This document shows, one piece after another, positions 12,967-19,678 of a stretch of 19,678 nucleotides of DNA (the first letter of the stretch is position 1; every line of letters begins with the position of its first letter). The stretch comes from Leptospira sp. (GTDB taxonomy: Bacteria > Spirochaetota > Leptospiria > Leptospirales > Leptospiraceae). The notes beneath the pieces are model-generated. The model was not told the DNA's origin. It saw nothing but the letters and a program-made list of their open reading frames with translations, and ran no database searches. The stretch lies in NCBI GenBank assembly GCA_027533185.1, contig JAPZTS010000049.1, forward strand, positions 1-19,678, given 5' to 3'. Made by a program: the position numbers and the translations under genes.

Positions 12967-14607
12967 ATGTTAAATCCAACAAAATTAGAAAAAGAGCGAA
13001 CTAAATCAATTCGAAGTGAATATGATATCGTCATCGTAGGTGGTGGCATAACAGGTGCTTGTGCACTTTGGGATGCAACACTCAGAGGATATTCCTGTCT
13101 TCTTGTAGAAAAAAATGATTATGCTTCTGGCACGAGTCAAGCAACATCGAAATTGATTCATGGAGGTCTTCGGTATTTAAAAAATCTAGAATTTTCTCTT
13201 GTGAGAGAATCATTACGTGAAAGAAAATACTTAGCAAAAATTAGTTCTCATGCGGTTAGTCCGCTTGGTTTTATTATTCCCATAAGGTCAATTTGGAAGC
13301 GGATTCAATTGTTTTTAGGGATGGAATTGTATAATCTGTTATCGTTTGATAGAAATCATGATTTACACTCTGACAGTGCCATTCCTAAATATAGATGGAA
13401 TTCGAAACTGGAAACACTTTATAAAATTCCAAATCTAAATAAAAAAAGTCTTTTAGGGAGTTTCCAATATTATGATTATGCAAATATAAACCCTGAAAGA
13501 CATACTTCAGAGTTTATTTTTTCCGCAAAAGAAAAAGGTGCTCACGCCTTTAATTATATGTCTTTAACGACTCTAAAAAAACAAAACTCTGGTGGATATA
13601 CAATAGGCATCAAAGATAATCTGACAGGCCAAGAGAAATTACTGTCTGCGAAAGCAGTGATCAATTCAACAGGACCCTGGGCTGATTTTATTGAAAATAT
13701 ACTTGGAGTCCATACAAATTTGAAGATAGTTCGTTCGAAGGGTATACACGTCGTTGTAAGAAAAATTGTTGGCAATGAAACCGTTGTTCTCGAAAAAAAA
13801 GATGGCTCTCATTTATTTGTGATACCTTGGAGAAACCGGACAATAGTTGGCACTACTGACACTGAATTCAACAAAGATCCAGACGATTTTTCCGTTACCC
13901 AATCTGAAATTAAAAACTTATTGGATGAAGTTAATTTTAGTTTCGGGTATTCAAAACTAAAATTAGAAGATGTTGAGTATTTTTACGGTGGACTTAGACC
14001 CCTTGTTGAAGATTCGAATTCAAATGAAGGCACCTATTCTGCTTCCCGTAAAGCGGAAGTTGTTCATTACGAAAGTTTTGGATACCCAGGGTTTTTCTCT
14101 GCTTTGGGAGGGAAGTATACTACTAGTAGGTCTGTCGCAGAGAAATTACTGAATCAGATTGATAGTTTTTTTGGTAAAGTAGAAAGTAAGTGTCAAACTA
14201 AAGAAGAACCAGTATTAGGTGGAAGATATAAAGGCCATAAAGAACTAGTTTCTCTAATTGAATCAAAGTACCCTAAATTAAACGGGAAAAAAATTGAAAC
14301 GCTTGTAAGTCGGTATGGTTCTACCGTCTATCGCATATTAAATTTGAATGGGCAAGCAGAATATCCTTTGCCGAACGGAGAAGTTTACTTTGAAGAAGAG
14401 ATAGAGTACATAGCTTTAAATGAGGATATCATTCATTTAACAGATTTTTATTTTAGAAGGTCTGGGTTTGGTACAGTTGGTAAACCGACATCGGATTGTA
14501 CAAGTCGAGTGAACCAAAAAATCTCAAAACTACTTGGTTGGAGTGCTTCAAGACTGAAGGAAGAAGAAAAACAAGTGAACTTAAGATATAAATGGGCTTT
14601 GGACTGA
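12967..14607 (+). CDS. glpD: FAD-dependent glycerol-3-phosphate dehydrogenase
   Basis: This 546-residue protein is the respiratory-type enzyme oxidising sn-glycerol 3-phosphate to DHAP and passing electrons to the quinone pool, peripheral on the inner membrane. YDIVIVGGGITGACALWDAT (19-38) is the dinucleotide-binding motif, followed by the FAD-binding E48. The GlpD signature SGTSQATSKLIHGGLRYL spans 54-71. IPWRNRTIVGTTDTEF and YGGLRPLVED are the later catalytic-domain blocks, and GGKYTTSR precedes the C-terminal DAO_C helical domain. Length fits the family (about 500-560). No strong Shine-Dalgarno precedes the ATG, so coupling to the kinase gene four bases upstream is likely. Its TGA overlaps the next start (TGATG). 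In this operon it may supply DHAP for the AGPS-like enzyme. Confidence 0.95.
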   Translation: MLNPTKLEKERTKSIRSEYDIVIVGGGITGACALWDATLRGYSCLLVEKNDYASGTSQATSKLIHGGLRYLKNLEFSLVRESLRERKYLAKISSHAVSPLGFIIPIRSIWKRIQLFLGMELYNLLSFDRNHDLHSDSAIPKYRWNSKLETLYKIPNLNKKSLLGSFQYYDYANINPERHTSEFIFSAKEKGAHAFNYMSLTTLKKQNSGGYTIGIKDNLTGQEKLLSAKAVINSTGPWADFIENILGVHTNLKIVRSKGIHVVVRKIVGNETVVLEKKDGSHLFVIPWRNRTIVGTTDTEFNKDPDDFSVTQSEIKNLLDEVNFSFGYSKLKLEDVEYFYGGLRPLVEDSNSNEGTYSASRKAEVVHYESFGYPGFFSALGGKYTTSRSVAEKLLNQIDSFFGKVESKCQTKEEPVLGGRYKGHKELVSLIESKYPKLNGKKIETLVSRYGSTVYRILNLNGQAEYPLPNGEVYFEEEIEYIALNEDIIHLTDFYFRRSGFGTVGKPTSDCTSRVNQKISKLLGWSASRLKEEEKQVNLRYKWALD

Positions 14608-15032
14608 TGTCCCGCTTAGAACTGAAGATTCCAGAGGCAGAAATTTACTCTAGTCAAATTCAAGTACGCATTAGTGATATAAATTTTGCGGGACACTTGG
14701 CCCACGATGCCATCTTGAGTTTGGTGCATCAAATTCGTGCAGAATTCTTCTTTAAAAATGGTTGGACCGAAGTTGACGTGGAAGGGAAGGGGATTGTCAT
14801 TTCAGATGTTGGTATCGTATACAAATCAGAAGCTTTTTTCCCAGATATACTCTTCGCAAGAATGTTCGTTCACGATATCTCAAAAAAATCATTGGATTTT
14901 TACTACCAGTTGCTTCATTCTGAAACAAAAAAAGAAGTGGCAGTGGCAAAAACGGGTATTGTATTTTTTGACTATTCGATTCGTAAGCCATGTTTAATCC
15001 CCGATACTTTTTTAGCTGCTGTAAGTAAATGA
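14607..15032 (+). CDS. Hotdog-fold acyl-CoA thioesterase-like protein (4HBT)
   Basis: The predicted protein (141 residues from this start) has the 4-hydroxybenzoyl-CoA thioesterase fold. IQVRISDINFAGHLAHDAILSLVHQIRAEFF holds the family D-x-x-x-x-GH pattern at the start of the central helix, followed by IVISDVGIVYKSEAFFPDILFARMFV and a further strand KTGIVFFDYS. Such enzymes hydrolyse acyl-CoA thioesters; substrate unknown. I prefer the ATG at 14607, which overlaps the glpD stop as TGATG; an in-frame ATG at 14592 would add five residues. It is the last gene of the operon and would release or recycle acyl groups. The next gene converges after 37 bases without a recognisable terminator. Confidence 0.82.
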   Translation: MSRLELKIPEAEIYSSQIQVRISDINFAGHLAHDAILSLVHQIRAEFFFKNGWTEVDVEGKGIVISDVGIVYKSEAFFPDILFARMFVHDISKKSLDFYYQLLHSETKKEVAVAKTGIVFFDYSIRKPCLIPDTFLAAVSK

Positions 15033-15069
15033 GAATATTTAAAAAAACTGTATTGTTTGCCAGAAAAAA

Positions 15070-16071
15070 TTAAAGAGAACTATCACCTCCATTTTTAATT
15101 TTTGAAAGAAAAATAGATAGAAAATATCTCTCTTCTTCTTCATACAACAGCTCTCGGTTTCCTTGGGTTGTATTTAAAGTTCTAGATTGATTGAACTTCG
15201 AATTTTGGAAAGTTTCAAAAAAGCTCAATCCGAATCTGCCATATTCGGATCGAATCCATTGCATCAATTGAGATATAGTTTCTTCATTTCGATTCTTTCG
15301 AGTCGGGTATTCTAAGATAAAACGAAGCAGTTCTTGAATTCCTATTCTCTTCGTAACACTTGTTCGAAAGATTGGCGGAAGGCCTTGCCCCGGCAGAATG
15401 TCTTTTATAAATTCTAAGGTGGACTGGAGCATATGATAACTTGAATTGGCGAGGGATTCTTCATCGCACTTATTTATGATGAATGCATTTGGAACTTCCA
15501 TAATGCCAGATTTCATAAATTGAATCTGATCACCACCTAATGGTTGCAAAACCAAAAAGGATAGATCGGAAATAAGAGATACTGCAATTTCATTTTGTCC
15601 GATTCCAACCGTTTCAATAAACACATAATCAAAAATCTCTCGCAAAAGTCGAATCACGTGATATGTATAAGGATTGAGGCCACCAAGTTGAAGCTGAGAT
15701 GGCTGAGAGCGAAAGTACAATCGATTATCTCTTCGCGGAAGTGTTACTCTAGTTCTGTCACCAAGGATAGAACCTCCACTAATATTGGATGTGGGATCGA
15801 TTGCAACGATTGCCATTTTTTTATTCGGTGCAAATTCTAAAAAAGTTCGACAAATCTCACCTAACAAGGATGATTTTCCGGCACCCGGAGTCCCGGTGAG
15901 ACCTATAGTGAGCGAGTTATTTTTGGAAGTTCTTTTCCTTCTTAACTCAGCAAAGAGAGATTCCCTAAAATTAAGATTGTCTGTTGATTCTATTTTGGAT
16001 ATGAGTTTTGCTATTGGATATTTTTCTCCGAGGATAGCATCGTCGATGAGTTGTGATAATTCTGTATTCAT
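15070..16071 (-). CDS. meaB: MeaB/ArgK-type GTPase, chaperone of B12-dependent mutase
   Basis: This 333-residue G3E-type P-loop GTPase protects and loads cobalamin in acyl-CoA mutases. G1 is GLTGTPGAGKSS (57-68). IDPTSNISGGSILGDRTRV (91-109) is the characteristic MeaB/MMAA segment containing switch I. ETVGIGQNE (153-161) is the family switch II, and NKCD (200-203) is G4. The C-terminal helical dimerisation arm is present but ends without the usual long extension. The gene is the third of a minus-strand unit with the mutase and a REC-PP2C regulator; the gap to the latter is 20 bases. The Shine-Dalgarno is weak. Linkage to the mutase supports the specific role over a general ArgK annotation. 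Confidence 0.93.
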   Translation of the reverse strand: MNTELSQLIDDAILGEKYPIAKLISKIESTDNLNFRESLFAELRRKRTSKNNSLTIGLTGTPGAGKSSLLGEICRTFLEFAPNKKMAIVAIDPTSNISGGSILGDRTRVTLPRRDNRLYFRSQPSQLQLGGLNPYTYHVIRLLREIFDYVFIETVGIGQNEIAVSLISDLSFLVLQPLGGDQIQFMKSGIMEVPNAFIINKCDEESLANSSYHMLQSTLEFIKDILPGQGLPPIFRTSVTKRIGIQELLRFILEYPTRKNRNEETISQLMQWIRSEYGRFGLSFFETFQNSKFNQSRTLNTTQGNRELLYEEEERYFLSIFLSKIKNGGDSSL

Positions 16072-16091
16072 ATTCTGTCTGATTGGTAGGG

Positions 16092-17237
16092 CTAATAGCG
16101 ATCGATAACAACGATCGAAAGGTCATCTTCAAAAGTTTCTCTGTTTGAAAATGATTTTAGTTCATTCAAAAGTTTAGGCAAAAGTTCTTTAGTTTCCGTA
16201 TCTTTTTCTTCAATCAGAAACTCCTTCCACCTATTTGTTTCGAAAGCGATATCCGATTCGCTAAAAGTTTCAATGATACCATCGGTAAAAATAATCATTC
16301 GATCACCATGCATAAGTTGACTTTTGCCTAGTAAGAAATCTCGCTTTTTAAAATCATAGTTTATTCCAAGTGCTGCACCTGAAGTTGTAAATTCTAAAAA
16401 CTCATTAGTACTTCGCCGGTGTATTAAAATGGGCAGATGACCAGCGTTTGAATATTGGAACTCTCCAGATTCAGGATACAAACGAACGATCATAGCGGTC
16501 GCAAACATTCCGAGAGCCCCTCGTTCCGATACGGCTTGGTCCATTACTCTGAGAATTTCAGTCGGATCGTAGCCTAATTGTGCCGTATATTGTGTTACCA
16601 TTTTAATCACGGATGCTAAAAAAGCACCTGGTACTCCGTGACCCGATACATCTGCCATATAAATATCTGTATATTCCTTCATTTGAAAAAAGTCATAGTA
16701 ATCCCCACCAACTTTATCCATAGGTACGTACAGACTGTTAATTTCATAACCAGGTAGGGTCGGGGGTGAAGCTGGCAATAATTTCTTTTGAATTAGCCTG
16801 GCAATATCTAACTCACGTTCTATGGTATTATTTCGTACTTTAAGTAATTTATGATAGGATTTAATTTGAAGAGCAGTATTTACTCGAGCAAAGAGCTCTT
16901 CCTGGTTAAAGTTTTTTGGCAAGTAATCATTAGCACCCAGTTGAAATCCCTTTACGATATCAGTAGAATCTTGCATGGCTGTCACAAGAATAATCGGTAA
17001 TTCAACTTGGGATTGAGTTTTTCGGACTTCACTGAGAACTTCAAGTCCATCCACAACTGGCATAACGATATCCAGAATTACAAGATCAGGTTTATTTTTT
17101 TTTATTTTTTGTAGGGCAAATTGACCATCGGAAGCGTCGTCGACTTGAAAGCCATATTTACGAAGGATGTGGACGATCATCTTGCGGATGAGGGAATTGT
17201 CCTCAACCACAAGAATTGAAAAATCGCCAGGATTCAA
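16092..17237 (-). CDS. Response regulator with PP2C (RsbU/SpoIIE-type) phosphatase output
   Basis: This 381-residue cytoplasmic protein joins a receiver domain (7-122) with acidic E12-D13, phosphoacceptor D56 in ILDIVMP, T86 and K108, a short coiled linker (125-150), and a PP2C/SpoIIE phosphatase domain (about 155-380). Metal-ligand motifs are present: GGDYYD (177-182), ADVSGHG (195-201) and the terminal EDDLSIVVID. Such proteins dephosphorylate STAS antagonists after phosphorelay input. The start is unusual: TTG at 17235-17237, four bases after the mutase stop, with no Shine-Dalgarno and no in-frame ATG before M20, so translational coupling to the mutase is likely. It sits between the mutase and its GTPase. 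The target is unknown; the STAS protein at 7462-7830 is one candidate. Confidence 0.93.
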   Translation of the reverse strand: MNPGDFSILVVEDNSLIRKMIVHILRKYGFQVDDASDGQFALQKIKKNKPDLVILDIVMPVVDGLEVLSEVRKTQSQVELPIILVTAMQDSTDIVKGFQLGANDYLPKNFNQEELFARVNTALQIKSYHKLLKVRNNTIERELDIARLIQKKLLPASPPTLPGYEINSLYVPMDKVGGDYYDFFQMKEYTDIYMADVSGHGVPGAFLASVIKMVTQYTAQLGYDPTEILRVMDQAVSERGALGMFATAMIVRLYPESGEFQYSNAGHLPILIHRRSTNEFLEFTTSGAALGINYDFKKRDFLLGKSQLMHGDRMIIFTDGIIETFSESDIAFETNRWKEFLIEEKDTETKELLPKLLNELKSFSNRETFEDDLSIVVIDRY

Positions 17238-17240
17238 AAT

Positions 17241-19259
<2,019 letters not shown>

Positions 19260-19359
19260 TCTTTGCCTCGTTTTGTGAAATTCTATGTATAATTGAAAAT
19301 CTTCTGGAATATTTTCACCTAAAAATTTATACAGGATAAGGCAAATTCAATCTTTTCCC
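19260..19359. promoter_or_regulatory. Divergent promoter spacer, mutase/terminal membrane protein
   Basis: This 100-base AT-rich gap separates the minus-strand mutase operon from the plus-strand partial gene and must hold promoters for both unless they start farther away. The minus-strand GAGG ribosome site lies next to the mutase ATG. I see no strong palindrome; TTTTCACC at 19312-19319 is only a single half-site resembling the parAB palindromes. Confidence 0.4.
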
Positions 19360-19678
19360 ATGCGAGATCCAAAACCTTTTTCACCCACTCCCTTTATTTT
19401 TAGCATCTTTTTCTTAAGTTTAGGATTTGCTCTTTTCTCCTATTTTCGTCTTTTCCCGACAACGGAAACAGAATGGGAGTTTTTGGCCAATACCAAGGCG
19501 ATTACGGAAGAGGGGGGGCTTATCTCGGCAAGGGAACCACTTGCTCTTTGGTTTGTTGTTTTATGGAAAAAGCTTTTCGGAGTCAATTATATCCCCGCCT
19601 ATCTAGCATTAGCAGGTATTTTCTATAGCCTATTTTTACATCTTTTTATGTTGTTACTCCGTCGTGACGAATGGAAAA
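19360..19678 (+). CDS. Partial membrane protein, cut by the window end
   Basis: An open frame runs from ATG 19360 to the window end without a stop (106 full codons). It begins MRDPKPFSPT, followed by a hydrophobic helix PFIFSIFFLSLGFALFSYF (11-29). A polar loop with TTETEWEFLANTKAITEEGG and REPLALWFVVLWKKLFG comes next, then a second hydrophobic segment (YIPAYLALAGIFYSLFLHLF). The pattern of a first helix, an acidic loop and an LWKKLFGVNY segment recalls GT-C-type (PMT/ArnT-like) glycosyltransferases, but too little is present to be sure. No good Shine-Dalgarno precedes this ATG; AGGATAAGG lies about 18 bases upstream. Confidence 0.65.
   Translation, partial: MRDPKPFSPTPFIFSIFFLSLGFALFSYFRLFPTTETEWEFLANTKAITEEGGLISAREPLALWFVVLWKKLFGVNYIPAYLALAGIFYSLFLHLFMLLLRRDEWK

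Noticed and set aside
15653..15662. ATCACGTGAT inside meaB, reminiscent of the canonical parS centre
   Set aside because: Only about 10 of 16 positions match TGTTTCACGTGAAACA and the outer TTT/AAA are missing; a short palindrome in coding sequence is expected by chance.

Overview
The window looks like a chromosomal segment of a Leptospira species, possibly of the saprophytic L. biflexa type. The DNA is AT-rich by eye and coding is dense on both strands. Lipid and CoA metabolism genes sit beside many signalling proteins (STAS, HDOD, REC-PP2C, cyclic-nucleotide-binding) of types common in spirochaetes. Genus assignment is inference; no rRNA, tRNA, IS element or CRISPR array was seen. Housekeeping-type genes (HU, an NAD-kinase-like protein, glpD) argue for a chromosome rather than a plasmid.

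Layout: 1-202 is a non-coding control region ahead of parA. parA (203-1129) and parB (1113-1820) form an overlapping pair, followed by a hypothetical protein with a basic tail and a flavin reductase in the same direction (to 3071). A perfect 31-bp palindrome (115-145) upstream of parA and a matching 21-bp palindrome inside parB (1684-1704) share the core GGGTGAAAY-G-RTTTCACCC. They are the best candidates here for a non-canonical partition site or autoregulatory operator: the half-sites match those of ordinary bacterial parS but point the opposite way.

3040-8763 is mostly minus-strand membrane and signalling genes: an acyltransferase-3 protein, a small acidic protein with a GHKL-like/HDOD fusion, a DUF3592-like membrane protein with a STAS protein, and an NAD-kinase-like protein. 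Two short plus-strand genes lie among them, a cyclic-nucleotide-binding protein and a secreted protein. Several convergent pairs overlap or abut without a terminator.

8920-9710 holds HU and an unknown gene separated by a hairpin. 9779-15032 is a five-gene plus-strand operon: AGPS-like FAD oxidase, TetR regulator, DAG-kinase-type lipid kinase, glycerol-3-phosphate dehydrogenase and a thioesterase-fold protein. GlpD makes DHAP, and the AGPS family uses acyl-DHAP, so the set reads as an ether- or glycerolipid module. A 15-bp palindrome just upstream (9733-9747) is a good candidate operator for the TetR protein.

15070-19259 is a minus-strand operon of a B12-dependent acyl-CoA mutase, a REC-PP2C regulator and a MeaB-type GTPase. 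The mutase resembles ethylmalonyl-CoA mutase (Ecm/MeaA) rather than classical methylmalonyl-CoA mutase, which suggests the ethylmalonyl-CoA route for acetyl-CoA assimilation. The window ends in the truncated start of a plus-strand membrane protein (19360 onward).
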